64,000 nt of DNA from Acidobacteriota bacterium (GCA_018268955.1 JAFDVO010000003.1:212-64211), one strand, 5' to 3'; shown: positions 19,612-29,669, numbered from the stretch's first letter. A program made the numbers and translations. Notes: generated by a model not told the origin, from the sequence alone.

Positions 19612-21235
19612 CAGGAAGTAGTTCGAAGATGTCGGCCGTGCCGACCGGGTCCTTGTACGCGCCCCAGGGCTTCAACTCAGGGCGGGTGGCCATCCGCAGC
19701 ATCAGCTGCGTGTATCGCTCCTGATCATAGAACGCGCGGTGGACGATGATGAACCGGACATCGTGCGCGCGCAGGCGGTCGAGCGTGCCCTCACCCGGAA
19801 AGACGTTCATCCGCAGCACCGTCGTGATGTAGTCCCGCGGATAGTACCCGCTGTACCCGTTTACCAGGGGGCGGAAGTGCCACAGCGACCAAGCCTGGTA
19901 CTCAGGCTCCCAGCCCGGCAGCCGGTCGAGGTTTGGCAGTGGCAGTTCCAGCAGCGCACCGGGCGCAGCACTCTCGAGAATCTTGTAGACGTCAGGCGTC
20001 TGCGGAGATTCGGCGGGCATGAGCCGCATCGCCCGGTTTGCGGAGTCCGCCATTATCAACGCCAGCAACATCGGCATGAGCGCGGACGCTGCCCGCGTCG
20101 CTGGCCACGCCTGGCGCCACGCGTGGGCACCGACGCCAGCAAGCAGCGCAACGGCACAGCTCGCGATGACCGCGAAGCGGGCCGTGGCGCGGAACCCGCG
20201 CAGCGCCTCGACGTGGTCGACCAGTGCGCGGTAGATCGTGCCGTTGAAGCCAAACGACAGCTCCACCGCGGTGACGGCGAGCAGGACGTAGACCAACGTC
20301 ACCCGTGAGGGCCGACGCACGACCGCAAGCGCGGCGAGTGCGAGCGCGACCGCGCCTGGGAACAGGCGCAGCTCCGGGCCACCCCATCGGTCCGCCGTCC
20401 ATCCCCACACGCGATTCCAGGTCGTCGTCGCGAAGTAGCTGTGGAACGTGGCGCTGTAGCGCGCAATCTCCTCGGCGGTCCGTCCGCCGAGTTCGTTGGC
20501 TGCTGCGCGATAGGGCCATGCGAACGGCGCTGTCAGGACGACGGCAACCACGCCGGCGGCGAGCAGCGGCAGGACGACTGCGCGCGTGCGCGTTCGTGCC
20601 GTCGCAAGCACCAGCGCGGGCACGAAGACGACCAGCGTGAGGCCGAGGAACACGCCGTAGTAGACACACGCCAGCACCTGCAGCCAGAAGCAGACGCCGG
20701 CGATCGCGCCCCAGCGCAACTCGCCGGACTCGACAGTACGATGCAGGGCCCAGAGCGTCAGCGGGATGAACATCGCCCACTGCAGCTCCAGGTGCATGAA
20801 GTGTTCGATTCGGTACGGCAGGAGGGTGAACACCGCTGCCGAGAGGAGTGCCGGACCTTCGGCGCCGATCACATGGCGCGCGAGCACGAACATCGCGACG
20901 CCGGAGCCGGCAAACCCCGCGAGCAGCATCAGGTTGTAGGTCAGCGCTGGCGGGAGCCCAGCCCAGAAGAGCGGCGCGGCGATCAGCCCCTCCAGCATCG
21001 TGGCATCCGAGTACGCCAGCGTCGTCTTCGCCGGGTGGAAGATGTTCGCGTCGAACAGGTGCAGCGGCGACGTGACGAGCCCGTGCGCGATCCACCCAAG
21101 GCGCCAGATGCTGAACAGGGCGTCGTGATGGTTGGCGAGCTGTGAGGCAGGGACGAGCCCTTGCGGCCAGGTGACGAACAGGGTCAGCCCGACGACGAGC
21201 GCGGTGGCTCGGGACAGGCTGCGCGCCGTACTCAT
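19604..21235 (-). CDS. Polytopic membrane protein, GT-C-like, with C-terminal soluble domain
   Basis: A 543-residue protein with about ten to twelve helices in the first 400 residues and a soluble C-terminal part (about 410–543) containing ELPLPNLDRLPGWEPEYQ and GYSGYYPRDYI. The loop after helix 1 contains NHHDALFSIWRLGWIAHGL, reminiscent of GT-C acceptor loops. The same architecture occurs in bacterial integral-membrane glycosyltransferase candidates of unknown donor. Its start overlaps the SDR stop by 4 nt. A role in surface-polysaccharide or lipid glycosylation is inferred from neighbours only. Confidence 0.7.
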   Translation of the reverse strand: MSTARSLSRATALVVGLTLFVTWPQGLVPASQLANHHDALFSIWRLGWIAHGLVTSPLHLFDANIFHPAKTTLAYSDATMLEGLIAAPLFWAGLPPALTYNLMLLAGFAGSGVAMFVLARHVIGAEGPALLSAAVFTLLPYRIEHFMHLELQWAMFIPLTLWALHRTVESGELRWGAIAGVCFWLQVLACVYYGVFLGLTLVVFVPALVLATARTRTRAVVLPLLAAGVVAVVLTAPFAWPYRAAANELGGRTAEEIARYSATFHSYFATTTWNRVWGWTADRWGGPELRLFPGAVALALAALAVVRRPSRVTLVYVLLAVTAVELSFGFNGTIYRALVDHVEALRGFRATARFAVIASCAVALLAGVGAHAWRQAWPATRAASALMPMLLALIMADSANRAMRLMPAESPQTPDVYKILESAAPGALLELPLPNLDRLPGWEPEYQAWSLWHFRPLVNGYSGYYPRDYITTVLRMNVFPGEGTLDRLRAHDVRFIIVHRAFYDQERYTQLMLRMATRPELKPWGAYKDPVGTADIFELLPVD

Positions 21236-22173
21236 GCGCCGCGGACGCGTGCCCGCCAGTACTCCAGGAGGTCACGCACCGTCTGTTCTGTCGGCACGGC
21301 GGCCTCCCATCCGAGTTCCTGCTTTGCGCGCGACGGGTCCCCAAGAAGCATCGGCGAGTCGTTCGGCCGGTATCGTGCCGGGTCGGTGACGACCTCCACC
21401 TTGACGGTCGCCTCGGCCAGCAGCATGTCGAGCAGCGTGTGCACCGCCAGCGCGACCCCTGAACAGATGTTGTACGGACGCTCCGGGACGCCACGCTCCA
21501 CGATAAGCCGGTATGCGCGCACGGTATCGCGGACGTCGGTCAGGTCGCGCAGCGCTTCGAGGTTGCCGACGCGGATCTGCGCTGGAATCAGTCCTGTTTC
21601 GATCTGGGCGATCTGACGTGCGAACGCCGCCGAGACGAACGAGGGATCCTGCCGCGGGCCGAAATGGTTGAACGGCCGTGCGATGTAGACGGGCGGACGT
21701 CCCGCGTTGCCGAAGCCGACCATCTCCTGCGCGAGCTTGCTGAGCGCATAGGGGCTGTCGGGCGCGATCGTGTACGACTCGTTGATCGGGTCGAGGCTGC
21801 TGCCGTAGATATGCGCCGAGCTCGTGATCAGCAGCTTCGTATCGGGCGCGACAGCCCGGAGGGCTTCGACCACGTGGTGCGTGCCCATGACGTTCACGCG
21901 CATGGTCTGCGTGACGGTCGTCCACGACTGGCCGACGTGGGCGGCGCCAGCACAGTGGTAGATGACGGCTGGACGTGTCTCCTCGATGGCGCGGCGTACG
22001 GCAGCCGCGTCCAGGATGTCGACGCCCCGCCATCGCACGCCCGGCACATCCCGTGGCGGCGCGCCGCCCGGACGGCACCAGCCGACGACGTCCACGTGGT
22101 CGGCAATCAGCGCATCAACGAGGTGGCCGCCGGCAAACCCAGCGGCGCCGGTGACGAGTGTGGTGGTGGACAT
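21232..22173 (-). CDS. NAD-dependent sugar-nucleotide epimerase/reductase (RmD/GMD-like SDR)
   Basis: A 313-residue extended SDR protein. The dinucleotide motif is TGAAGFAGGHL near residue 8, the catalytic Ser is in LLITSSAHIYGS and the YxxxK pair is in SPYALSKLAQEM. The substrate loop includes RPFNHFGPRQDPSFV. These match GDP-6-deoxy-D-mannose reductase and GDP-mannose 4,6-dehydratase relatives, so it probably makes a deoxyhexose nucleotide. It starts 3 nt after the lptD stop and overlaps the following GT-C-like gene. A single SDR without an obvious nucleotidyltransferase nearby leaves the exact sugar open. Confidence 0.85.
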   Translation of the reverse strand: MSTTTLVTGAAGFAGGHLVDALIADHVDVVGWCRPGGAPPRDVPGVRWRGVDILDAAAVRRAIEETRPAVIYHCAGAAHVGQSWTTVTQTMRVNVMGTHHVVEALRAVAPDTKLLITSSAHIYGSSLDPINESYTIAPDSPYALSKLAQEMVGFGNAGRPPVYIARPFNHFGPRQDPSFVSAAFARQIAQIETGLIPAQIRVGNLEALRDLTDVRDTVRAYRLIVERGVPERPYNICSGVALAVHTLLDMLLAEATVKVEVVTDPARYRPNDSPMLLGDPSRAKQELGWEAAVPTEQTVRDLLEYWRARVRGA

Positions 22174-22176
22174 CTG

Positions 22177-24519
22177 TCAGCGCGGAACGCCGCCAAGCGC
22201 CCCGTTGAACGGCGAGAAGTTCCCGAGGCCAGCAAGCGTGAAGGACATGAAGAACCGATGGTCGGCAGGGACGATGTACGACGGCAGCCCGGCGAAATTG
22301 TAGCGCTGGTATTCGAGCGCGATGCCGCAGCACTGCGCATTGTAGAACCCCGAGATGCGCTGCTGCAGCATCGCGGAGCGCTGGATGTCGTAGTTGAAGG
22401 TGTAGATCGCGCCGTAACGCCGGTCGCGCGTCTGCAGGTTCGACTGGAACGTCAGGTAGTGACTCAGGGCGTTGCGGTCGTTGAACCCCGCCAAATCCTT
22501 GATGTAGAAGGTGTGGCTCCAGCCGACGGAGGCAATGAGCTCCTGCCGCCAGTTCACCGTGCCGTTCGCCGACATCTGCCGGAGCTTGTGATACCGGCTG
22601 TCTACTTCCGCGCGGACGTTGCCGTTCACGGTCGGCGTTGGCGTCGCCCGCAGGTTCACTGCGAACGGCGAGAAGTTGTTCGGCGTACTGGTTGTCGTGC
22701 TCGTCAGGAACCGCGGGTCCACCGTCGACGCGGCCGGGTTCGAGTAGTAGGTCTGGTTGATCTCGAGGGCGAGCACTTCCTGCGCCTGGCTCGTCGTGCC
22801 CACCTTCCGCTTCGCGTACAGGCGGTTGTTGAGGCCGTAGGTGTACCGCGTCGTGCTGCCGTAGGTGTAGTCCGTCCCTTCGATCTTCACGATGCGCGCG
22901 TAGTTGTCGATGGCCGACGTGCGCTCGGCATTGAAGAACGGCTCGATCGTGTGCTTGAAGCGCTCGGCGTATCCATTGCCCGGCGTATCCCAGACCCGCG
23001 TGAACACCGGGCCGACCGCCTGGGCCAGCATCGTGAAGTACTGCCGGTTCACGCCATCGTCGAGGATCGTGGTCCCCGTGAGATCGCGCAGGTCCAGGCT
23101 GCGCGTGTAGTAGGTTTCGCGCCAGGACAGGGACGAGTTCACCGTAAGGAACGGCCAGCGCTTGAAAGGATAGCGAATGGTCGGCGCGAGATCGATGCGC
23201 GAGAGGCCGCGATCACCGTTCGGCACGATCACGTCGTCCTGGAGCGTCTGGCGATCGAGCCGGACGAACTCACCCGTCGCGCCGAAGTAGACGGCGGAGC
23301 GGCCGAACAGCGGACGCTCGCTGCGTGTCAGGGCAATGCGGGGCGAACTCCCGATCACCTGCGAACTGCTTGACCCCGCGGACACGGCGGTGAAGTACTC
23401 CGTCCGGTCGAACGTGCCGTTCACCACCGTGCCGGCAATGGTTCCGTAGACGTTGGCGCTGTAGCGCCGCTGGTTGCGCGTGGCGTCGTTGACGTTCGTG
23501 TTGAACGTCTGGTTCGTGATCACGCTGGAAAAGTAATCGACCTGCGCGCGGGCGCGGAACCGGTGCGGCAGTGCCTGGTTCATGCTGCCGTTGACGTTGT
23601 AGCTGCGGGAGTCCGGCTGCACGGTCGTGCCGCCACCCGCGTTGGTGTACGCGGTCGCCTTCTGGTTCAGCATGTAGGCGGTCAACTGTCCGTCGTTGCC
23701 ACCTCCCATGTTGTACCGGTACTCGCTGCCCGCGCCCGTGCCAGTCTTCGAGAACCAGTCCAACAGCACCGTCGCGTCCTGGCTGCGATTGATGGCCCAG
23801 AAGAACGCGTTGTGGATGGTCTGACCGCGGATGGTGGAGACGCCGTAGGTCGGGATCAGGAACCCGGTGGCGCGGTCTTCCTCCTTCGTGGGGTAGAAGA
23901 GCACCGGCAGGTAGAACATCGGCACGCCCTTGACGTTCAGAAGCGCCTGCTTCAGGAGCGTGTAGTGGTCGATGTTCAGGACGATGGTGTCCGCGCTCAG
24001 ATCCCACCGCGGTGTCGGCTGCACGCAGGTGCTGAACCCGCCGTTCGTGATCTTGTACTTCTTCGGGCCGAGCTTCTCGACCGTCTCCCCGAAGTAGTAG
24101 ACGTCGTTGTCCTGGTTCGTCATCTGCGGCACCACGATGCCGCCTGTGACGGGCGCGGGTTGCCGGCCCTGGCGCACGGTCGCGATCCCGCTCGCGTGGA
24201 AAAAGGTGCCGAGCTGGGTGCGGGTGTTGAAGTCCGCCTTGTCCGCCGCGATCCGGTTCGCGCCCTGGGTGACCACCACGTTCCCGGTCGCCAAGACGCG
24301 TTCCTGATCCTCGAAGTACTCGACCGAATCGGCGTAGATGCTGCTGTCGCCCTTCTCGAGCTCGACGGCGCCGGTGAAGAGGTAGTGCTTCTCTCCGAGC
24401 TTTTCGTACTTGTAGGCGGTGAGCCTGTCGAAGCCTGGGACCGCCACCTGTTGCGCGGAGGCACGGCCGGGCAGGGCCAGGGTCACGAGAAGCGCAGCGA
24501 GCACCAGCAGGAAAGGCAT
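22177..24519 (-). CDS. lptD: LPS-assembly protein LptD
   Basis: About 780 residues. A signal peptide (1–22, ending GRASAQ) leads into a periplasmic OstA/LptA-like beta-jellyroll (about 40–180, with VELEKGDSSIYADSVEYFEDQ and VVVTQGANRIAADKADF). A C-terminal outer-membrane barrel of many alternating strands follows (about 230–780). With LptE it inserts lipopolysaccharide into the outer leaflet, so the organism has an LPS-type outer membrane. The ATG at 24519 gives a normal signal peptide; the longer open frame upstream overlaps folC. It follows folC by 32 nt. Confidence 0.92.
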   Translation of the reverse strand: MPFLLVLAALLVTLALPGRASAQQVAVPGFDRLTAYKYEKLGEKHYLFTGAVELEKGDSSIYADSVEYFEDQERVLATGNVVVTQGANRIAADKADFNTRTQLGTFFHASGIATVRQGRQPAPVTGGIVVPQMTNQDNDVYYFGETVEKLGPKKYKITNGGFSTCVQPTPRWDLSADTIVLNIDHYTLLKQALLNVKGVPMFYLPVLFYPTKEEDRATGFLIPTYGVSTIRGQTIHNAFFWAINRSQDATVLLDWFSKTGTGAGSEYRYNMGGGNDGQLTAYMLNQKATAYTNAGGGTTVQPDSRSYNVNGSMNQALPHRFRARAQVDYFSSVITNQTFNTNVNDATRNQRRYSANVYGTIAGTVVNGTFDRTEYFTAVSAGSSSSQVIGSSPRIALTRSERPLFGRSAVYFGATGEFVRLDRQTLQDDVIVPNGDRGLSRIDLAPTIRYPFKRWPFLTVNSSLSWRETYYTRSLDLRDLTGTTILDDGVNRQYFTMLAQAVGPVFTRVWDTPGNGYAERFKHTIEPFFNAERTSAIDNYARIVKIEGTDYTYGSTTRYTYGLNNRLYAKRKVGTTSQAQEVLALEINQTYYSNPAASTVDPRFLTSTTTSTPNNFSPFAVNLRATPTPTVNGNVRAEVDSRYHKLRQMSANGTVNWRQELIASVGWSHTFYIKDLAGFNDRNALSHYLTFQSNLQTRDRRYGAIYTFNYDIQRSAMLQQRISGFYNAQCCGIALEYQRYNFAGLPSYIVPADHRFFMSFTLAGLGNFSPFNGALGGVPR

Positions 24520-24551
24520 GATCCCGAGAGCAGGCAGGTGAGGCGAGCGTA

Positions 24552-25847
24552 TCACGACAGGCGCACGGCCTCGAGAACGTCGCCCAGCAGGAAGATCGAG
24601 CCGGCCACCACGACATCCTGTCCGCCGTGAGACGCGCGCGCGATGGCCTCCGCGGGGGACTCGCATGTGGAAACACGGCGGTCCGGCGCGAGGGTCTGCA
24701 CCAGCCGGGCGATGTCGGCAGGTTCCGCAGCTCGAGGGTTCGATGCACGGGTGATGACGATGTCCGAGACGGCCGGCAGGAGCGCCTGCAGCATCGTGGT
24801 CACATCCTTGTCGCGCATCGCGGAGAAGACGAGCGGGCGCGGTGCCCCGAGCGAGCCGAGATACTGGGCCAGCGCCGCAGCGCCCTCGCCATTGTGGGCG
24901 GCGTCGAGCAGCGCATCGGCGCCGTTGGCCAGCGTGAGGTGCTGCAGCCGGCCGGGCCACTGCACGGCCCCGAGCGCACGGCGGATCGCCTCCGCGCCGA
25001 CGGCGATGCCCTGGTGTTCCGCGACTTCGAGCAGGCGGACCGCCACGGCTGCGTTGCCGAGCTGATGCGCGCCAGCAAGGGCAAGCTGCACACGGCCGTA
25101 GTCGCGTGTCACTGTTCGCAACGCGAACTGCTGCTGCCCGTTCGCCACGGTGGTCACGGGCCCGACGTGGACCTCCTCGTCGCTGCGGACGAGCGGTGCG
25201 TGCCGCTCGTCGGCGATCCGCGCAACCGCCGCCGCTGCGTCATGCGGCAGGCTGCCGAGCACCACGGGCACGCCTGGCTTGATGATTCCGGCCTTCTCCC
25301 GCGCGATGTCCGCGAGCGTCGAGCCGAGGTACTGCTGATGGTCGAAGCCGATGGAGGTGATCGCCGTCGCCACGGGAGATAAGACGTTCGTCGCGTCCAA
25401 CCGGCCGCCGAGGCCGACTTCGCAGACCGCCACGTCGACCTGCGCAACGCGGAACAGATCGAAGGCGATCGCCGTGGTGACCTCGAAGAACGTCGGATGG
25501 ACCTCGAGGACGCCGCGGGTGCGCAGCGCATCGACCGCTCCACGTACACGGTCCGCGCTCTCGCGCAGCGCGGCACGATCGACTGGGCGTCCGTCGATCA
25601 CGAATCGCTCGGCCAGGTCCACAAGATGGGGCGAGGTATAGCGGGCGGTCCTCTGTCCAGCGAGGCGGAGCGCGGTTTCGGCCATGGCCGTCACCGAGCC
25701 CTTGCCATTGGTGCCGGCGACGTGCAGGGAGCGGAACGCGCGCTCAGGGTGGCCCAGTTCGGCCACGATGGCGCGCATGTTCTCCAGCCCGAACTTGATG
25801 CCGAACTGCGCGAGGTCGAACAGCCAGTCGAAGGTGTCTGGTGCCAC
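24552..25847 (-). CDS. folC: Bifunctional dihydrofolate synthase / folylpolyglutamate synthase
   Basis: A 431-residue Mur-ligase-family enzyme that adds glutamate to dihydropteroate and to folates. The P-loop is HVAGTNGKGSVTAM (about residues 42–55). Other blocks are RYTSPHLVDLAERF, VGLGGRLDATNVL and LLDAAHNGEGAAAL. The start is GTG at 25847, sharing one base with the accD TAG stop, so the two are coupled. The accD–folC pair is widely conserved. Confidence 0.96.
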   Translation of the reverse strand: MAPDTFDWLFDLAQFGIKFGLENMRAIVAELGHPERAFRSLHVAGTNGKGSVTAMAETALRLAGQRTARYTSPHLVDLAERFVIDGRPVDRAALRESADRVRGAVDALRTRGVLEVHPTFFEVTTAIAFDLFRVAQVDVAVCEVGLGGRLDATNVLSPVATAITSIGFDHQQYLGSTLADIAREKAGIIKPGVPVVLGSLPHDAAAAVARIADERHAPLVRSDEEVHVGPVTTVANGQQQFALRTVTRDYGRVQLALAGAHQLGNAAVAVRLLEVAEHQGIAVGAEAIRRALGAVQWPGRLQHLTLANGADALLDAAHNGEGAAALAQYLGSLGAPRPLVFSAMRDKDVTTMLQALLPAVSDIVITRASNPRAAEPADIARLVQTLAPDRRVSTCESPAEAIARASHGGQDVVVAGSIFLLGDVLEAVRLS

Positions 25848-26749
25848 TACGCCTGTGCGGCCGGCTCGGCGACCGCGGGCGCAGGCGTGGCCGCCGGGTG
25901 GCCAGGCGTGGCCCCCATGAACCGGAGCGCGCGCGCGATCACGGATTTCATTTCGCGGCGGTCCACCACGAGATCGATCTGCCCCTTCTCGAGCAGGAAC
26001 TCGGAGCGCTGGAACCCCTCAGGCAGCTTCTGCTTGATCGTCTGTTCGATGACGCGCGGACCGGCAAATCCGATCTGCGCCTTCGGCTCCGCGATGTTCA
26101 GGTCGCCGAGCATGGCGAAGCTGGCGCTGACCCCGCCGGTGGTGGGGTCCGTGAGGACCGCGATGTACGGAAGACGGGCGCGGTCGAGCCTCGCGAGCGC
26201 GCCGGAGATCTTCGCCATCTGCATCAGCGACAGCGCCCCTTCCATCATGCGGGCGCCGCCGGAGCAGCAGACGATGATGAGGGGGCAGCGGCGCTCGAGC
26301 GCCCGCTCGACTGCGCGCGTGATCTTCTCGCCGACGACCACGCCCATGCTGCCGCCGATGAAGGCGTACTCCTGGGCGGCCACGACCGTCTCGATCCCGT
26401 CGATCGTGCCGGAGCCGACGATGACGGCGTCTTTCAACCCCGTGCCTGCGCGGCTGGCTTTCAGGCGTGAGCTGTAGCTCTTCGTGTCCGTGAACTTCAG
26501 CGGGTCGGTCGACACGAGGTTCGCGTCGTGCTCGACCCACTCACCGTCGAACAGCAGGCGCAGTCGCTCCGTCGCGTTCACGCGGAAGTGGTGCGCGCAT
26601 TTCGGGCACACGTGCATGTTCGCGGCGAGATCCTTGTTGTAGATCGCCTGCGAGCAGCCGGGACACTTCACCCACAGCCCTTCGGGGACGCGGCTGCTGG
26701 GTTTCTCCTGTGCCTCGATGGGCTTGCGCGTCTTCTTGAACCACGCCAT
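25847..26749 (-). CDS. accD: Acetyl-CoA carboxylase carboxyltransferase subunit beta
   Basis: A 300-residue subunit of the acetyl-CoA carboxylase that makes malonyl-CoA for fatty-acid synthesis. The N-terminal zinc ribbon is CPGCSQ...CPKC (about residues 31–55). The crotonase-fold catalytic part contains GTIDGIETVVAAQEYAFIGGSMG and SGGARMMEGALSLMQM. The C-terminal 20 residues are Ala/Pro-rich. It lies 20 nt after the nucleoside kinase gene and shares one base with folC. The alpha subunit gene is not in this window. Confidence 0.97.
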   Translation of the reverse strand: MAWFKKTRKPIEAQEKPSSRVPEGLWVKCPGCSQAIYNKDLAANMHVCPKCAHHFRVNATERLRLLFDGEWVEHDANLVSTDPLKFTDTKSYSSRLKASRAGTGLKDAVIVGSGTIDGIETVVAAQEYAFIGGSMGVVVGEKITRAVERALERRCPLIIVCCSGGARMMEGALSLMQMAKISGALARLDRARLPYIAVLTDPTTGGVSASFAMLGDLNIAEPKAQIGFAGPRVIEQTIKQKLPEGFQRSEFLLEKGQIDLVVDRREMKSVIARALRFMGATPGHPAATPAPAVAEPAAQA

Positions 26750-26769
26750 GACCGTTCAGCTTACCGCAC

Positions 26770-27411
26770 TCACTTCGTCCGCGGCACGTAGTACCGTGTG
26801 CCGCCGCTCATCTGGCCGACCTGCCGCACGAGGTCGTCGAGCGACTCGTCACTCACGGCCGAGTCGAACTCCGACGTCTCGACGACGAGCAGTGGCGTGG
26901 CGTCGTAGTGGAAGAAGAAGTGGTGGTACGCCTCGTTCAGTTCGCGCAGGTACTCCGCGTCTGGTTCGAACGTCTCGGTATCCAGCTCCGCTCTGCGGTT
27001 GCGGATCCGCCGCAGCAGCACATCGGTCGGCGCCTGCAGGTAGATCACGAGGTCAGGCGCGGGGACGTCGCGCGCGAGCAGGTCGAACAGCCGCTGATAG
27101 ATGAACAGCTCGTTATCGTCGAGGTTGAGGTACGCGAAGATTTTGTCCTTGTCGAAGAGGTAGTCCGCGACCGTGGTCTGGCTGAAGAGGTCTGCCTGCT
27201 GCAGCGCGGTCTGCTGCCGATGGCGCTGGAGGAGATAGAACAGCTGCGCCTGCAGCGCGGATCCGGGACGGTCCGCATAGAAGTCGGCGAGGAACGGGTT
27301 GTCGGTCTCCTCGAGGACGAGCGTCGCATCGAGCCTGGTCGCGAGCCGCTCGGCGAGCGCTGTTTTGCCAGCGCCGATGGGGCCTTCGACCGCGATGTAG
27401 CGGAACTGCAA
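26770..27411 (-). CDS. Deoxynucleoside kinase family protein
   Basis: A 213-residue dNK-family kinase that phosphorylates deoxynucleosides with ATP. The P-loop is [15 protein letters not shown] (about residues 9–23). Family blocks include [43 protein letters not shown] and [21 protein letters not shown]. The start is TTG at 27411; an in-frame TGA lies just upstream, so no ATG or GTG start is available. It begins 26 nt from the divergent HEAT–cyclophilin gene and heads the run into accD. Substrate preference cannot be read from the sequence. Confidence 0.88.
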   Translation of the reverse strand: MQFRYIAVEGPIGAGKTALAERLATRLDATLVLEETDNPFLADFYADRPGSALQAQLFYLLQRHRQQTALQQADLFSQTTVADYLFDKDKIFAYLNLDDNELFIYQRLFDLLARDVPAPDLVIYLQAPTDVLLRRIRNRRAELDTETFEPDAEYLRELNEAYHHFFFHYDATPLLVVETSEFDSAVSDESLDDLVRQVGQMSGGTRYYVPRTK

Positions 27412-27437
27412 GGCGTCCCGATGATATCATCGCGAAC

Positions 27438-29567
27438 GTGACGCGTACGACGATCGCGCTGCTGCTCACGCTCGGCGCGTGCGCCTGCGCCAGCGCGCCC
27501 CCTGCACCCGCCAAGCCACCCGAACCCACGTTCGAACAGAAGATGTCGTGGATCCTCAGGCTCGAGGATTCGCGGACGTTGCGCGATCCGGTTCCCGACA
27601 TCCCGCCGCCCGCGCCGACGCCGGCGTCGGGCCGGGGCCGGCCGGTCGTTGCGCCGACGCCACCGCCCGTTCCCGATCTCACGCGGCTGCTCCGCGACGG
27701 AGAGGCGCGCGTCCGTCGGCGCGCCGCACTGGCCATCGGCCGCAGCGGGGTCGCTGAGGGCGTGGCGCCATTGCTGCCGGTCCTCGCCTCCGACGCCGAC
27801 CCGGAGGTCAGGCAGATGGCGGCGTTCGCGCTCGGGCTCATCGGCGATCGAGGCGCGCTCGACGCGCTGACAGCGGCGCTCGCCGATCCGGCGCCCGTCG
27901 TTCGCGGCAGTGCCGCCGAGGCGCTCGGGACGATCGGCGATGCGACCGCCGCCCCGGCCATCGCCAAGGTGGCGACCGATGTCCTCGCGAGCGGTGCGTT
28001 GGCGTCCGTGCCGCCCGAAGACGGAGATGGCGCGCGCGACACGCCGACGGCGGCCTTCAAGCTTGCGGTCTTCTCCCTGACGAAGCTGAAGGCGTACGAG
28101 GCGCTCGCGGGCGCCGTGCTCGATGGTAGTGGACAGCCGCGCACGACATGGTGGCCCGTCGCCTTCGCACTGCAGCGGCTCGAGGACCAGCGTGCGCTGC
28201 CGGCGCTGCTGGCGCTTGCGAAAGACCCGCAGCCTTACACGCGCGCCTTTGCGGCCAAGGGGCTCGGCGCGATGAAGGACCCACGCGCGGGAGCGGCGCT
28301 GCTGCCGCTGGTAGCGGATGCCAATCGGTCTGTCGCGATCGACGCGATCCGATCGCTGGCGCGACTGGGCGAGCGTCAGGCTGGCGCCGCGCTGATGAAG
28401 CTGGTGCAGAACGCGAAGACCGAGCCGCACCTGCGGCTCGAAGCCGTGACCGCACTCGGCTCGATCCACGTGGACGGTGTATCGGACACGCTCATCGACG
28501 TGCTGGGCGATCCCAATCCCCCGGTGCGCGCCGCGGCCGTGCGCGCCATGGCGCAGAACGATCCGGAGGGATTCGTCACCGTGCTGTCGGGCCTGGATCC
28601 CGATCAGCACTGGAGTGTCCGCGCCGCCTTGGCCACCGCGCTCGGTGGGTTGACGCCCGAAGCCGGCCTGCCTCGCCTTCGGAGCATGCTCGGCGACGCC
28701 GAGCCGAAGGTCATCCCTGCCGTGCTCGCGGCCATCGCACGGCTGCGTCCGCCAGACGCCGGAGGGATCCTGATCGATCACCTGAAGTCGTCGGATGTGG
28801 TCATCCGGAAGGCCGCTGCAGAAGGGATCGCCGCGGTGAAGCCACCCGACGGTCCGGCCGCACTCATCGATGCGTACCAGCGGAGCCTCGGCGACACCAC
28901 CTATCTTGCGCGTGCCGCCGTACTCGGCGCCCTCGCGGCGTACGGCCGCGAGACGGCGACGCCGCTCCTGACCGATGCCCTGAAGGACAAGGAGTGGGCC
29001 GTCCGGTATCGGGCTGCTGCGCTCCTCGCGGAACTGGACACCGCGTCTGCGGCTCGGGCGGACATGCGGCCTGTCCCCACGGGACAGCCGGACGCGTGGT
29101 ACTCACGTCCAGCCCTCGTGGCACCGCCGGTGTCGACCCACGTGTACCTGGACACGGATCGCGGAACCATCCAGATTGAGCTCGCGGTGCTGGATGCCCC
29201 GATCACGGTGGACACGTTCGTGAGGCTTGCGCGCGGTGGGTTCTTCGACGGCGTGCCGTTTCACCGCGTGGTGCCGGACTTCGTCATCCAGGGCGGCGAT
29301 CCGCGCGGAGATGGCGAGGGCGGGCCCGGATTCACGATTCGGGACGAAATCAATCAACTGCCGTACCTGCGTGGCACGGTCGGCATGGCGCTGGACTGGG
29401 CGGATACGGGCGGAAGCCAGTTCTTCATCACGCACTCGCCACAGCCGCATCTGGATGGACGCTACACGGTGTTCGGGCGCGTGATCTCCGGCATGGAGGT
29501 GGTGGATGCGATCGAGCAGTGGGACGTGATCCGCCGCGTGCGCGTCTGGGATGGCACCACCGACTGA
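27438..29567 (+). CDS. HEAT-repeat lipoprotein fused to a cyclophilin-type peptidyl-prolyl isomerase
   Basis: 709 residues. The N terminus has a lipoprotein signal with LTLGAC (lipid cysteine about residue 15), then a Pro-rich linker. About twelve HEAT-like units follow (about 70–530: [39 protein letters not shown]). A cyclophilin domain ends the protein (about 560–705), with catalytic Arg in [17 protein letters not shown], plus [16 protein letters not shown] and [14 protein letters not shown]. It probably acts as a membrane-anchored periplasmic folding factor with a helical-repeat substrate arm. The GTG start has no visible Shine–Dalgarno. A bidirectional terminator follows at 29617. Confidence 0.88.
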   Translation: MTRTTIALLLTLGACACASAPPAPAKPPEPTFEQKMSWILRLEDSRTLRDPVPDIPPPAPTPASGRGRPVVAPTPPPVPDLTRLLRDGEARVRRRAALAIGRSGVAEGVAPLLPVLASDADPEVRQMAAFALGLIGDRGALDALTAALADPAPVVRGSAAEALGTIGDATAAPAIAKVATDVLASGALASVPPEDGDGARDTPTAAFKLAVFSLTKLKAYEALAGAVLDGSGQPRTTWWPVAFALQRLEDQRALPALLALAKDPQPYTRAFAAKGLGAMKDPRAGAALLPLVADANRSVAIDAIRSLARLGERQAGAALMKLVQNAKTEPHLRLEAVTALGSIHVDGVSDTLIDVLGDPNPPVRAAAVRAMAQNDPEGFVTVLSGLDPDQHWSVRAALATALGGLTPEAGLPRLRSMLGDAEPKVIPAVLAAIARLRPPDAGGILIDHLKSSDVVIRKAAAEGIAAVKPPDGPAALIDAYQRSLGDTTYLARAAVLGALAAYGRETATPLLTDALKDKEWAVRYRAAALLAELDTASAARADMRPVPTGQPDAWYSRPALVAPPVSTHVYLDTDRGTIQIELAVLDAPITVDTFVRLARGGFFDGVPFHRVVPDFVIQGGDPRGDGEGGPGFTIRDEINQLPYLRGTVGMALDWADTGGSQFFITHSPQPHLDGRYTVFGRVISGMEVVDAIEQWDVIRRVRVWDGTTD

Positions 29568-29616
29568 CACCAGCAGCGCAGGGCCGGAGCGGCCGCCGAC
29601 GCGAACCGCAGGGCAA

Positions 29617-29646
29617 CAAAAAAGGGGGCGACATCGCCCCCTTTTT
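29617..29646. terminator. Bidirectional intrinsic terminator
   Basis: GGGGGCG-ACAT-CGCCCCC flanked by an A tract on the left and a T tract on the right, so it works on both strands. On the plus strand it ends the HEAT–cyclophilin gene (stop 29567). On the minus strand it ends the transcript of the 17-codon lysine-rich gene (stop codon from 29672 to 29670). Confidence 0.9.
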
Positions 29647-29669
29647 CATTCTTCCCGGATCGGAAGCAA

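Noticed and set aside
21664-23373. 569-codon plus-strand open frame opposite the SDR and lptD
   Set aside because: Antisense shadow; no recognisable domain and no Shine–Dalgarno.
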